From an uncultured Ruminococcus sp. (GTDB taxonomy: Bacteria; Bacillota; Clostridia; Oscillospirales; Ruminococcaceae): a DNA stretch of 36,880 nt. The DNA lies in NCBI RefSeq assembly GCF_902762735.1, contig NZ_CACWPP010000027.1, positions 1-36,880 on the forward strand, written 5' to 3'. The notes under the pieces are model-generated. The model saw nothing but the letters and a program-made list of their open reading frames with translations. It ran no database searches and was not told the DNA's origin. Position numbers and translations under genes: made by a program. Below, one piece after another: positions 1 through 7,935 of the stretch; the stretch's first letter is position 1; each line of letters begins with the position of its first letter.

Positions 1-471
1 GAGCTTGGATGCAATAAAATTTCTCTCGGTCATCATTTCAATGATGTGACGGAAACGATCCTGATGGGAATGCTCTGGGGTTCGCAGGTGCAGACGATGA
101 TGCCGAAGATACACAGCGAAAACTATGAGGGAATGCAGCTGATACGTCCGATGTATTTTGTGCGTGAGGAGGATATTATCCGCTGGCGTGTGCAGAATGA
201 CTTGCAGTTTATCCAGTGCGCCTGTCGGTTTACCGAAAACTGTACCATGTGTGACAACGGGGGCGGCGGCTCTAAGCGTGAGGAGATAAAAAAGCTGATA
301 AAACAGCTCAAAAAGACAAATCCCGAGGTGGACAAGCATATTTTCAGGAGCGTGGAAAACGTCAATCTGCAAACCATCATATCCTATCATCGCGGCGATA
401 AATACCACCACTTCCTTGATGATTTTGAAGAGGGCAGAAGTGTTCGGGGGACTAAACATGATATACTTTGA
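1..471 (+). CDS. TtcA/TilS-family tRNA thiolation enzyme, C-terminal part (5' truncated by window)
   Basis: The frame is open from base 1, so the gene starts upstream and only its last 156 residues are visible. The visible part opens with KISLGHHFNDVTETILMGML, the segment that follows the ATP-binding PP-loop in the TtcA/TilS family. It continues with an RPMYFVREEDIIRW stretch and a Cys-rich tail (CACRFTENCTMC) typical of the TtcA branch, whose members carry an Fe-S cluster and thiolate a tRNA cytidine. The PP-loop motif itself lies outside the window. Its stop overlaps the start of the cysteine desulfurase gene by 14 bases, which argues for translational coupling and for sulfur delivery from that enzyme. 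The exact tRNA target cannot be read from this fragment; TilS-like lysidine synthesis is less likely given the cysteines. Confidence 0.8.
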   Translation, partial: ELGCNKISLGHHFNDVTETILMGMLWGSQVQTMMPKIHSENYEGMQLIRPMYFVREEDIIRWRVQNDLQFIQCACRFTENCTMCDNGGGGSKREEIKKLIKQLKKTNPEVDKHIFRSVENVNLQTIISYHRGDKYHHFLDDFEEGRSVRGTKHDIL

Positions 472-1579
472 CTACACCGCAGACACACCTCCCGACAGCC
501 GTGTTCTGGAGGAATACATCAGGACAGCACAGATATTTGCCAATCCCAATTCTGCCCATAGCGCAGGACAGGAAGCAAAAAATGAGATCGACACAGGTAT
601 CTCACGTACGGCGGAACGGCTTCATATCAAGCCGAGCGAGATAATTGTGACAAGCGGTGCCAGCGAGGCAAATAACCTTGCCGTCAAGGGGCTGACATTT
701 ACCGACAGGCGCAGGGGCAGACACATCGTTTCTACTTTTCTGGAGCATTCCTCCGTCAGCGGTGCGCTGACATTTTTGCAGGAGCAGGGCTGGGAGATCG
801 ACATTGTTAATGTAAAGCCTGACGGCATGATAGACATTGACCATCTCAGGACGCTTCTGCGTGAGGACACGGTGCTTTGCGCAGTCTGTGCAGTTGACAG
901 CGAGCTTGGGACTGTGCAGCCCATCGGACAGATCGCAGAGATACTGAAAGACTGTCCAAACTGCCGTTTTCATGTAGATGCAACGCAGGCGATCGGCAAA
1001 ATAAAACTTGACCTGACATTTGCAGATACAGCTTCTTTCGCACCTCATAAATTCTATGGCTTAAAGGGCAGCGGAATTCTTTACAAGCGGGAAGAGATCG
1101 TGCTTGAACCGCTGATACACGGCGGTGCAAGCACGACCATATACAGAAGTGGTACGCCCGACACAGCAGCCATCGCTGCGGCGGCAAAGGCACTGGAGCT
1201 TGCTGAAAATGAGTTTGAAGAACGCCTTGCCTATGTCACAAACTTAAATCGTATCCTGCGTGATGAGATACGCAAGATAAAGGGGCTTATCATAAACAGT
1301 CCTGAGAATGCCGTGCCGCATATCCTGAACGTTTCAAGCGCAGGTATCAAGGGCGGCAAGATGCAGGCGCTTTTAAATGAAAAGGGCATCTGCATTTCGG
1401 TGAAGTCGGCTTGCTCAGTGCCGAACACTCCGTCAAGACCTGTCATGGCGATCACCCATGACCGCAAGCGGGCGCTGTCCTCGTGGCGGATAAGCCTTAG
1501 CCATTTGACAACGGAGCAGGATATTGAAGCCCTGATAAAGGCGCTGCATGAGATAATGGAGCAAGAGGTGAGGAAATGA
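458..1579 (+). CDS. Cysteine desulfurase (class V aminotransferase, NifS/IscS type)
   Basis: PLP enzyme that would take sulfur from cysteine, leaving alanine, and hold it as a persulfide for transfer. About 373 residues, normal for the family. Visible motifs: the SGASEANN cofactor-binding stretch, VDATQAIG, the PLP lysine in SFAPHKFYG (about K198), and the catalytic cysteine in the KSACS loop (about C319). I chose the ATG at 458 because GGGGG lies 7 bases before it and the protein then begins MIYFDYTA, the usual start; an ATG at 416 lies inside the upstream gene. The gene overlaps the TtcA-like gene by 14 bases and the rhodanese-E1 gene by 4 (ATGA), so the three form a coupled sulfur-relay operon. 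The C-terminal half is less canonical than in IscS, fitting a dedicated rather than a housekeeping enzyme. Confidence 0.9.
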   Translation: MIYFDYTADTPPDSRVLEEYIRTAQIFANPNSAHSAGQEAKNEIDTGISRTAERLHIKPSEIIVTSGASEANNLAVKGLTFTDRRRGRHIVSTFLEHSSVSGALTFLQEQGWEIDIVNVKPDGMIDIDHLRTLLREDTVLCAVCAVDSELGTVQPIGQIAEILKDCPNCRFHVDATQAIGKIKLDLTFADTASFAPHKFYGLKGSGILYKREEIVLEPLIHGGASTTIYRSGTPDTAAIAAAAKALELAENEFEERLAYVTNLNRILRDEIRKIKGLIINSPENAVPHILNVSSAGIKGGKMQALLNEKGICISVKSACSVPNTPSRPVMAITHDRKRALSSWRISLSHLTTEQDIEALIKALHEIMEQEVRK

Positions 1580-2601
1580 ATGATGGGATAGAGATAACTC
1601 CTGATGAATTTTTGAAACTGCCTAAAGGAAGTTATATTCTGATAGATATGCGAAGCGAAGAGTCTTTCATGCAGGGACATATCGAGGGCGCTGTCTATAC
1701 GCACGAAAATATCAGGTCGGCAGGAGATATAAAGCTGATATTCTACTGTCAGTATGGAATCGAGAGCCTTGAGACCGCAGTATATTTCAGAAAGTGCGGT
1801 TTTAAGGCTTACAGTCTTAAAGGCGGATATGTACAGTGGCTGAAAAAACAGACTGATATGTTTGATATGGAAGAGCTTGAACGCTACGACAGGCAGATAA
1901 CACTTGCACAGATAGGTATGACAGGTCAGGAAAAGCTGAAAAGTGCAGGAGTACTTATAATAGGCGCGGGTGGTCTTGGCTGTCCCTGCGGAATGTATCT
2001 TGCCGCCGCAGGTGTGGGCAGGATAGGCATTATCGACTTTGATGAGGTGTGTCTTTCCAACATGAACAGGCAGGTCGCTCACCGTGAAACAGGCGTGAAT
2101 AAGGCGGTCTCGCTGAAAAACACACTGGTCGGTATCAATGACAAGATACAGGTGACGGCTTACACGGAGCGTTTCGGCGCAGATAATGCCGCCGAGCTGC
2201 TTGATAGATATGACTTTGTGATCGACTGCACTGATACTGCCGAAACAAAATTTATGGTGAATGACCTGTGCGTGGGATATGATAAGCCCTACTGTTACGG
2301 TGGTGTGATCGGCTTTGAAGGACAGGTGATGACTGTCATTCCTCACAAAACAGCTTGCCTGAGATGTATTTTTGAAGAACCGCCCACAGGCTGTGAGACC
2401 TGTGAGAGTCACGGCATCATCGGTGCGGCGGCAGGCATTATAGGCTGTATCCAGGCACTTGAAGCGATAAAATATATCACTTCTCAGGATGATCTTCTGA
2501 CAGATAAGATGTTTATTTTCGATATGCTCACCATGAAAGCCAGAACTGTCGGATTTGGCGGTATCGGTTCAAAATGCAGTATATGTCGGAATAAGCAGTA
2601 A
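1576..2601 (+). CDS. Rhodanese - E1-like (ThiF/MoeB/HesA) fusion protein
   Basis: A 341-residue two-domain protein. Residues 1 to about 92 are a rhodanese domain with an active-site cysteine in FYCQYGIES (about C58), expected to carry a persulfide. Residues about 100-341 are a ThiF/MoeB-type adenylating domain: RYDRQITL start, nucleotide-binding GAGGLG (about 130-135), DFDEVCLSNMNRQ, DCTDT, and a zinc site made of CLRC (about 261/264) and CSIC (about 334/337). In MOCS3/Uba4-type proteins the E1 domain comes first and the rhodanese last; here the order is reversed. Such proteins activate the C-terminal Gly-Gly of a small carrier (ThiS/MoaD type) and load it with sulfur, but no carrier gene is visible after it. 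The start overlaps the desulfurase stop as ATGA. A weak terminator follows at 2807. Confidence 0.88.
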   Translation: MNDGIEITPDEFLKLPKGSYILIDMRSEESFMQGHIEGAVYTHENIRSAGDIKLIFYCQYGIESLETAVYFRKCGFKAYSLKGGYVQWLKKQTDMFDMEELERYDRQITLAQIGMTGQEKLKSAGVLIIGAGGLGCPCGMYLAAAGVGRIGIIDFDEVCLSNMNRQVAHRETGVNKAVSLKNTLVGINDKIQVTAYTERFGADNAAELLDRYDFVIDCTDTAETKFMVNDLCVGYDKPYCYGGVIGFEGQVMTVIPHKTACLRCIFEEPPTGCETCESHGIIGAAAGIIGCIQALEAIKYITSQDDLLTDKMFIFDMLTMKARTVGFGGIGSKCSICRNKQ

Positions 2602-2806
2602 TTAATGGAATGATAATGAAGCAGAGAATGGATCTCAGCATGGTGATGCCGCCTTTCCAAAGATAACATCAACTCAGTTTTTCCTCATTGATAAAGGTAT
2701 TTTGCAGTGGTGTGCTAAAGGGATAGTCATATTGCATATTATTAGGATCATGGAGATATAAGATCAACCCGATGAACTAAGGCTGAGGAGTTGAAAAGAA
2801 TATAAT

Positions 2807-2845
2807 AACGATCAAAAACACATTCAAGGCTGTGTGATCGTTTTT
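2807..2845 (+). terminator. Weak Rho-independent terminator after the sulfur operon
   Basis: AACGATCA (2807-2814) pairs with TGATCGTT (2835-2842) around a 20-base loop and runs into TTTTT. The stem is short and AT-rich, so efficiency is doubtful. It is the first hairpin downstream of the rhodanese-E1 gene. Confidence 0.45.
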
Positions 2846-3004
2846 AGCTCCGCAGCTTTTATATTTTCCAAAAAACGGCAGAGAGATAAAGCCCCCTCAA
2901 CCACAAAGCATAGAAACAGACAAGCTCTTCCCGGCTACGCAGGACAGGCAGAAAAATTCGCTATGGATTATCATATCAGCGCAGTGTGAGGTTAGCGGAA
3001 AATA

Positions 3005-3046
3005 AAAGAGGAACAGCCGTAAAAACTGTTCCTCTTTAGCTTTTTA
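3005..3046 (+). terminator. Rho-independent terminator
   Basis: A perfect 12-bp stem, AAAGAGGAACAG (3005-3016) with CTGTTCCTCTTT (3026-3037), followed by AGCTTTTTA. The flanking A and T tracts would allow action in both directions. No intact gene directly precedes it, which supports a lost upstream gene. Confidence 0.75.
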
Positions 3047-3058
3047 TATCAAATTTTA

Positions 3059-3253
3059 TCATTCCACATAGATACCAAACGTCCTTTGAAAAGCATCTCC
3101 CAATTTTGATGTGTATTGCTGATGATACAAAATGGCTGTTCTTTCGTATTGTTCCCCCGCCTTCGGCGGGGGAACAATATACAACCAAATTGGGATAAAA
3201 GCATTTTTCTCGATGCTTTTAACACTGTCGGGGATAGTTATGCCTGACAGGGA
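3059..3253 (-). pseudogene. Relic of a BspA-type leucine-rich-repeat protein, interrupted by a MITE
   Basis: On the minus strand 3253-3197 translates with ITIPDSVKSIEKNAF, a clear match to the BspA/LRR_5 repeat consensus (TIPDSV..IG..AF). The frame runs exactly to the edge of the inserted element. If the element and one copy of its 8-bp target duplication are removed, the frame continues from GCTTTT into ten more codons and stops at 3059-3061. Upstream of the repeat (towards 3330) the same frame has stops, so only a decayed 3' fragment remains. BspA-type repeats are common on secreted surface proteins of gut Firmicutes; the family assignment rests on one repeat unit only. Confidence 0.5.
3098..3195 (+). 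mobile_element. MITE-like element, full-length copy 1 (98 bp)
   Basis: The ends are inverted repeats of 19 bases differing at two positions: TCCCAATTTTGATGTGTAT at the left and TCCCAATTTGGTTGTGTAT read from the right. The interior holds a perfect GC-rich hairpin, ATTGTTCCCCCGCC with its complement, capped by a CUUCGG tetraloop on this strand. One extra base on each side is followed by the 8-bp direct repeat AAAAGCAT (3089-3096 and 3197-3204), a target-site duplication. It encodes no transposase, so it would need one supplied in trans. The copy at 36783-36880 is the same sequence in the opposite orientation with two differences in 98 bases. Confidence 0.88.
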
Positions 3254-3360
3254 ACGCTTTCAAAAGTACCCTCATGTGGCGATGGGTGCTTGTCTTGCAG
3301 ATGCTCCTTGCGACTTGTGAACCAAGTGTAAAAACAATCATAAAATTGTGTTAAAAAACC

Positions 3361-3389
3361 TTGCTTATTTGCGGGAATAATGCTATAAT
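3361..3389 (+). promoter_or_regulatory. Sigma-A promoter of the yicC-spoVM cluster
   Basis: TTGCTT (3361-3366), a 17-base spacer and TATAAT (3384-3389), with an extended -10 TG at 3381-3382. Transcription would begin about 50 bases before yicC. Confidence 0.85.
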
Positions 3390-3445
3390 ATAATTTGAAT
3401 ATTATGCTTTGAAAAAAATGCATTTTCAGAAAGGAAAGCAGATAT

Positions 3446-4333
3446 ATGGTTAAAAGTATGACAGGATTCGGCAGGGAACATGTCGTGGCGGAGGGCAGAG
3501 AGATAATCGTTGAGATACGCTCGGTGAACCATAGGTATTACGAGTTCACAGCGAGAACTCCCCGTGCTTACGGCTATCTTGACGAAAAGCTGAAAGCGTT
3601 TCTTAAAAACGGTATATCACGCGGCAAGGTGGAGGTTTCTGTCACCATCTATAATCAGGAGGGTACAGATGCCGAGATAGAGATGAACAAGTCGGTGGCT
3701 AGGGGTTATCTCGATGCGCTGCGCGGTGCGGCTGATGAACTTGGGCTGAGCGATGATATGACGCTTTCAAACCTGATGAAACTGCCCGATATTTTCACGG
3801 TGGTCAAAAAGACCGAAGATGAAGAGGTCATATGGGATCAGGTGAGAGGTGTGGCTCAGGTGGCGCTGGACAGGTTCGTTGAGATGCGTGAGACCGAAGG
3901 CAGGAAGATGTATGAGGATATAAGCGGAAGGCTCGACTACATCGAAAAGACAGTCGGTGAGATAGAGGAGCATCAGCCTTCTGTGGCGGAGAGTTACAGT
4001 GAAAGGCTGTATGAGAAGATAAAGGATACTCTCAAATCGGTCGAGCTTGACAGGATAGACCAGCAGAGGATACTGACTGAAGTGGCAATATTCGCTGACA
4101 AGGTGGCTATCGACGAGGAAACCGTAAGGCTGAGAAGTCATATCTCGCAGTTCCGTGACCTGATAGCTTCTGATGAGCCTGTGGGCAGAAAACTGGATTT
4201 TCTGGTGCAGGAGGTCAACCGTGAGGTGAATACCATCGGTTCTAAGGCGAATGATCTTACCATCACAAAAAAGGTGGTAGACCTGAAAGCTGAGATAGAG
4301 AAGATAAGAGAACAGATACAGAATATCGAGTAA
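3446..4333 (+). CDS. yicC: YicC-family endoribonuclease
   Basis: A 295-residue protein, full family length. It begins with MVKSMTGFGR, the signature start of YicC/YloC, and ends with the conserved C-terminal domain (GRKLDFLVQEVNREVNTIGSKAND, split here as KLDFLVQEVNREVNT and GSKAND). Members are RNases; E. coli YicC promotes decay of small RNAs. AAGGAAAG lies 8 bases before the ATG. It is first in the cluster, directly behind a strong promoter, and is followed by remA, gmk and rpoZ, the same order as in Bacillus (yloC-remA-gmk-rpoZ). Substrates in this organism are unknown. Confidence 0.93.
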   Translation: MVKSMTGFGREHVVAEGREIIVEIRSVNHRYYEFTARTPRAYGYLDEKLKAFLKNGISRGKVEVSVTIYNQEGTDAEIEMNKSVARGYLDALRGAADELGLSDDMTLSNLMKLPDIFTVVKKTEDEEVIWDQVRGVAQVALDRFVEMRETEGRKMYEDISGRLDYIEKTVGEIEEHQPSVAESYSERLYEKIKDTLKSVELDRIDQQRILTEVAIFADKVAIDEETVRLRSHISQFRDLIASDEPVGRKLDFLVQEVNREVNTIGSKANDLTITKKVVDLKAEIEKIREQIQNIE

Positions 4334-4342
4334 GGTGATAAG

Positions 4343-4597
4343 ATGCAGCTGATAAACATCGGTTACGGCAACATGGTGTCGGCGGCAAGGGTGATAGCCA
4401 TAGTCGCGCCCGATTCCGCACCCATAAAGCGGCTGATACAGGAGTCGCGCGACAAGGGCACGCTCATAGATGCGACCTACGGCAGAAAGACCCGCGCAGT
4501 CGTCATAATGGACAGCGACCATGTGGTGCTGTCGGCGGTATCACCCGAAACAGTCTGCGGCAGAGCCGCCGAAGAGGAGGTCGAAGAAGATGAGTGA
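4343..4597 (+). CDS. remA: RemA-like regulatory protein (DUF370)
   Basis: An 84-residue protein matching the DUF370/RemA family: [20 protein letters not shown] at the N terminus and the conserved [19 protein letters not shown] segment in the middle. RemA of B. subtilis is a DNA-binding activator of biofilm matrix genes that forms ring-like oligomers; in clostridia the role is mostly unstudied. The tail (EEEVEEDE) is acidic and variable. It sits 9 bases after yicC and overlaps gmk by 8 bases, the usual yicC-remA-gmk arrangement, so it is probably co-translated with gmk. Confidence 0.92.
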   Translation: MQLINIGYGNMVSAARVIAIVAPDSAPIKRLIQESRDKGTLIDATYGRKTRAVVIMDSDHVVLSAVSPETVCGRAAEEEVEEDE

Positions 4598-5237
4598 AAT
4601 CAAAAGAGAGCCTAAGCTGATAATAGTTTCTGCACCGTCAGGCTGCGGCAAGGGAACGATCATGCACAAGGTTTTTAACGATGATGAGGTGTTCTATTCG
4701 GTGTCATGCACTACAAGACCGCCAAGACCCGAGGACGTAGCGGGCGTGACTTATAATTTCCTGACCGTTGAGGAATTCGAGAAGATGATAGCCGAGAACG
4801 GTTTTCTGGAGCATGCATGCTATTCGGGCAACTACTACGGTACACCGAGAAAGCCCGTTGAAGAAAATCTCGCGGCAGGTAAGGACGTTATACTGGAGAT
4901 AGAAACTAACGGCGCGTTTCAGGTCAAGGAGTTGAGAGCTGATGCGTCATCGCTGTTCATACTGCCGCCGTCCATCGCTGAGCTTAACAGGAGACTGCAC
5001 AAGCGTGCGACAGAGGACGAGGAAACTATCAAAAAGCGCGTGGCTCAGGCGGCGGGCGAGATAGAGAAGTCGGACAGATACGACTATGTGATAATGAATG
5101 ACGATCTCGATAAAGCGGTGATAGACTTCTGTGCCGTGATCGACGGCATCAGGGGCATAAAAGATCCCGCTGTGAGATTTGATCCAAAAAATGAAGATAT
5201 TAAGAAAATGATACGAGAGGTGCTTGAAAATGCTTAG
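4590..5237 (+). CDS. gmk: Guanylate kinase
   Basis: Phosphorylates GMP to GDP with ATP, an essential step of guanine nucleotide supply in the cytosol. About 215 residues. Visible motifs: P-loop [10 protein letters not shown] near residue 13-22, the GMP-binding [11 protein letters not shown] and [10 protein letters not shown] stretches, GNYYGTP, and the lid region [14 protein letters not shown] chose the ATG at 4590 over an upstream frame extension because GAGGAGG lies just before it and because [18 protein letters not shown] is the normal length of leader. It overlaps the remA stop by 8 bases and rpoZ by 8 bases. Confidence 0.96.
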   Translation: MSEIKREPKLIIVSAPSGCGKGTIMHKVFNDDEVFYSVSCTTRPPRPEDVAGVTYNFLTVEEFEKMIAENGFLEHACYSGNYYGTPRKPVEENLAAGKDVILEIETNGAFQVKELRADASSLFILPPSIAELNRRLHKRATEDEETIKKRVAQAAGEIEKSDRYDYVIMNDDLDKAVIDFCAVIDGIRGIKDPAVRFDPKNEDIKKMIREVLENA

Positions 5238-5436
5238 ACCTGCAATTTGTCAGATTTTGAAGAACAATGAGAGTTATTATTCACTGGTTATCGCCGTAGC
5301 GAAGCGTGCAAGAGAGATAACCGATGAAGCCAGCAAAAACGAGAAGCCGCTGGAAGAGAAGCCTGTAAAGACTGCGGTAGATGAGTTCGCGGCAGGGGAA
5401 TACAGGATAGTTGAAGATCCATCACTTAAAAACTGA
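5230..5436 (+). CDS. rpoZ: RNA polymerase omega subunit
   Basis: A 68-residue protein. [30 protein letters not shown] aligns with the omega family start (split motifs: MLRPAI, YYSLVIAVAKRARE); the second half (EEKPVKTAVDEFAAGEYRI) keeps the conserved KAV.ALEEI-like position. Omega helps assemble and stabilise RNA polymerase around beta-prime. The ATG at 5230 is preferred over the in-frame TTG at 5224 because it matches the family start. It overlaps the end of gmk by 8 bases and the two are probably coupled. In Bacillus coaBC follows; here priA follows directly after 31 bases. Confidence 0.92.
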   Translation: MLRPAICQILKNNESYYSLVIAVAKRAREITDEASKNEKPLEEKPVKTAVDEFAAGEYRIVEDPSLKN

Positions 5437-5467
5437 ATTTTAGATCGGCTTTGCGGAGGTCAGAAAA

Positions 5468-7921
5468 ATGGGGAATACAGGTGCTGTTGCGATGGTGGCG
5501 CTGAGTCACGCGGCATACAGCTTTGATGCGGAGTACAGCTACCTTGTACCCGAAAAATTCAGACAGAAGCTAAGAGCGGGCATGAGGGTGTTCGTGTCCT
5601 TCGGGCGGGGAAACAACCGTGTTATCGGGCTGGTGACGAGGCTCTGCGATGATGACGGGAGCGGCAGAAAGCTGAAACCGATACTTGCTGTCGTTGACAG
5701 CGAGTGCCTTGTGACTGACGAGATACTGAAAATTATCTTCTGGCTGAAGGAGAATACCTTCTGCACATATTACGATGCTTTCAGGACGGCTGTGCCTACG
5801 GGCTTTTCGTATAAGGCTGATCTGCATTATGCGCTGGTCAACACGTTTATCCGGAAAGAAAGACTTTCACCCGAAGAAGCCGAGATAATCGACTTTCTTG
5901 AAATTACGGAGGATCAGCAGGAGATAGACAAGTTCCTCGATATAAAGGCTTTTCCCGCAAGGAAGAAGCCTCTGGATATGCTGATAGACAAGGGCTTTGT
6001 GGAGGAAACACAGAGTTTCAAGCGAAAGGTCGGGGACGAAAGCGTAAAGATGGCTGCACTGGCTGAGGGCTATGAAGATGCTGAACTTACGCCTAAGCAG
6101 AAAAAAGTCGTTGAACTGCTGGAAGAGTGCGGCGCGGCTTCGGTGAAAGAGCTTTGCTATATGACGGGCTGTACTGCCACCATAATAAAGCGGCTGTGCG
6201 GCAAAAATGCTGTCAGGGTGTACGATCAGGAGGTAATGCGGGATACGCTTGGTGTGATAACCGAGCGGGAAAGTCCCGATGATATAACGCTGAATGAAGA
6301 GCAGACAGCTGCCTTTGACGGCATAATGGCGCTTATCCGCGCGGGCAAGCCTGCGGGGGCACTGCTGTACGGCGTGACCGGAAGCGGAAAGACTTCGGTG
6401 TTCATCAAGGTCATCGACACGGTGCTGAAAATGGGCAGAACAGCGATGATGCTTGTTCCCGAGATCTCGCTGACACCGCAGATGGTGGCGCGGTTCAAAG
6501 TGCTGTTCGGCGAAAGCATAGCGCTGCTGCATTCATCGCTGTCACTGGGGCAGCGTATGGACGAATTCAAGCGTATAAAGCGCGGCGAAGCGAGGATAGT
6601 GATAGGCACCAGAAGTGCAGTATTTGCGCCTGCTTCCGACATCGGTGTGATCATAATGGACGAAGAGGGTGAACAGTCCTACAAATCGGACTCAACACCG
6701 CGTTACCATGCAAGAGATGTGGCTATACAGCGCTGCGGTCACAATGGTGCGCTGCTGCTGCTGGCATCGGCTACACCGTCGCTGGAAACATTCTACTATG
6801 CGCGGACAGGCAGATTTCATATGTTTACGCTCAAACATAGGTACAAGGACGCTGTTCTGCCGAAGGTAGAGATAATCGACATGCAGACAGAGGCGGCTGA
6901 GGGGAATGACAGTCTGCTGAGCAGGAGGCTGGCTGACGAGCTGACAGGTACGCTGCAGCGTAACGAGCAGGCTATACTTCTGCTGAACAGGCGGGGATTT
7001 ACCACCTACATAAGCTGCCGCAGCTGCCGACAGCCTGTGGTATGCCCGAAATGCAGCATACCGCTGACTTATCACCGCAAGAACAACAGGTTCATGTGCC
7101 ATTACTGCGGCTATACGATGGATAACAATGCCGTCTGCCCGAACTGCGGTTCGGATAAGCTGAAGTCCAGCGGTGTCGGTACACAGCGGGTCGAGGACGA
7201 GGTGGCACGCATCTACCCCGATGCGAGGATACTGAGAATGGACGCTGATACCACTACTTCGCGCTATGCGTATGAAGAGAAGTTCAAGGCGTTCGAGAAC
7301 CACGAATATGATATAATGCTCGGCACACAGATGATAGCAAAGGGGCTGAATTTCCCGAATGTGACGCTGGTGGGGGTCATCTCGCTGGACAAAGCGCTGT
7401 TCACGGGGGATTTCAGAAGTTACGAGAGGACTTTCTCGCTGCTGACACAGGTGGCGGGACGCAGCGGCAGGGGCAGCAAGCCCGGCGCTGCATTCATACA
7501 GACTTTCGTGCCCGACCATTATGTACTGAATTTGGCAGCCGACCAGAACTATGACGAGTTCTACGAAGAGGAGATAGCGCTGAGACAGTCGCTGATATAC
7601 CCTCCGTGCTGCGATATATGTGTGATAGGCTTCGCAAGCACGATGGAGAGCAGGGCGATCCGCGCTGCTGACCATGTGACGCAGTTCATAGCGCAGTATA
7701 TTCGCACGAATAAGGTAGATTTCCCGCTGCGCGCCATAGGACCTGCGCCATGCACGCTGGAGGTCATCAACGGCAAGTTCAGGTACAGGCTGATATTAAA
7801 ATCAAAAAATACCAGGCTTTTCAGGCAGATGATAAATGCTGTGCTGAAAGACCTCAATGATAACAAGGACTTTAAGGAAGTCCGTATCTACGCTGATATA
7901 AACGGTGATATAGGGCTTTAG
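5468..7921 (+). CDS. priA: Primosomal protein N' (replication restart helicase PriA)
   Basis: An 817-residue superfamily 2 helicase that reloads the replisome at stalled forks. Domains in order: N-terminal 3'-end-binding domain (about 10-110), winged-helix region (about 195-255), helicase core with Walker A GVTGSGKT (about 302-309) and DEEGE Walker B (about 398), a zinc module of paired cysteines CRSC, CPKC, CHYC and CPNC (about 516-560), then the second helicase lobe with GTQMIAKGLNFPNVT and QVAGRSGRG, and a C-terminal domain. All key residues are present. A GGAGG-like site (GCGGAGG) lies before the ATG. Fifteen bases separate it from def, as in most Firmicutes. Confidence 0.97.
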   Translation: MGNTGAVAMVALSHAAYSFDAEYSYLVPEKFRQKLRAGMRVFVSFGRGNNRVIGLVTRLCDDDGSGRKLKPILAVVDSECLVTDEILKIIFWLKENTFCTYYDAFRTAVPTGFSYKADLHYALVNTFIRKERLSPEEAEIIDFLEITEDQQEIDKFLDIKAFPARKKPLDMLIDKGFVEETQSFKRKVGDESVKMAALAEGYEDAELTPKQKKVVELLEECGAASVKELCYMTGCTATIIKRLCGKNAVRVYDQEVMRDTLGVITERESPDDITLNEEQTAAFDGIMALIRAGKPAGALLYGVTGSGKTSVFIKVIDTVLKMGRTAMMLVPEISLTPQMVARFKVLFGESIALLHSSLSLGQRMDEFKRIKRGEARIVIGTRSAVFAPASDIGVIIMDEEGEQSYKSDSTPRYHARDVAIQRCGHNGALLLLASATPSLETFYYARTGRFHMFTLKHRYKDAVLPKVEIIDMQTEAAEGNDSLLSRRLADELTGTLQRNEQAILLLNRRGFTTYISCRSCRQPVVCPKCSIPLTYHRKNNRFMCHYCGYTMDNNAVCPNCGSDKLKSSGVGTQRVEDEVARIYPDARILRMDADTTTSRYAYEEKFKAFENHEYDIMLGTQMIAKGLNFPNVTLVGVISLDKALFTGDFRSYERTFSLLTQVAGRSGRGSKPGAAFIQTFVPDHYVLNLAADQNYDEFYEEEIALRQSLIYPPCCDICVIGFASTMESRAIRAADHVTQFIAQYIRTNKVDFPLRAIGPAPCTLEVINGKFRYRLILKSKNTRLFRQMINAVLKDLNDNKDFKEVRIYADINGDIGL

Positions 7922-7935
7922 AAAGGAAGAGTTAA

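Larger units (their letters stand above)
2602..3058. other. Gene-free stretch with decayed coding remnants
   Basis: No intact gene with a start and ribosome site is visible. Two short open stretches on the + strand end in stop codons shortly before terminator-like hairpins. One runs from about 2606 to 2762, contains ITSTQFFLIDKG and lacks a start codon. The other runs from about 2870 to 2990, contains PGYAGQAEKFAMDYHISAV and ends in TGA 15 bases before a strong hairpin. Both look like 3' ends of deleted or decayed genes, but they are short enough to be chance. I do not recognise either. Confidence 0.35.

Noticed and set aside
1231-2412. A 393-codon open frame antisense to the desulfurase and rhodanese-E1 genes
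   Set aside because: It is a shadow of two genes with clear catalytic motifs, has no recognisable domain and no ribosome site.
3150-3180. GC-rich hairpin as an ordinary transcription terminator
   Set aside because: It is an internal part of a repeated element present elsewhere, and it has no T tract directly after the stem. A secondary terminator role remains possible.
3132-3320. Short + strand frame across the MITE and the LRR relic
   Set aside because: It is created by the element's hairpin and does not continue into known protein sequence.
6692-7675. A 327-codon open frame antisense to priA
   Set aside because: The priA helicase motifs and zinc cysteines are on the + strand. The antisense product is His/Arg/Gln-rich with no domain.
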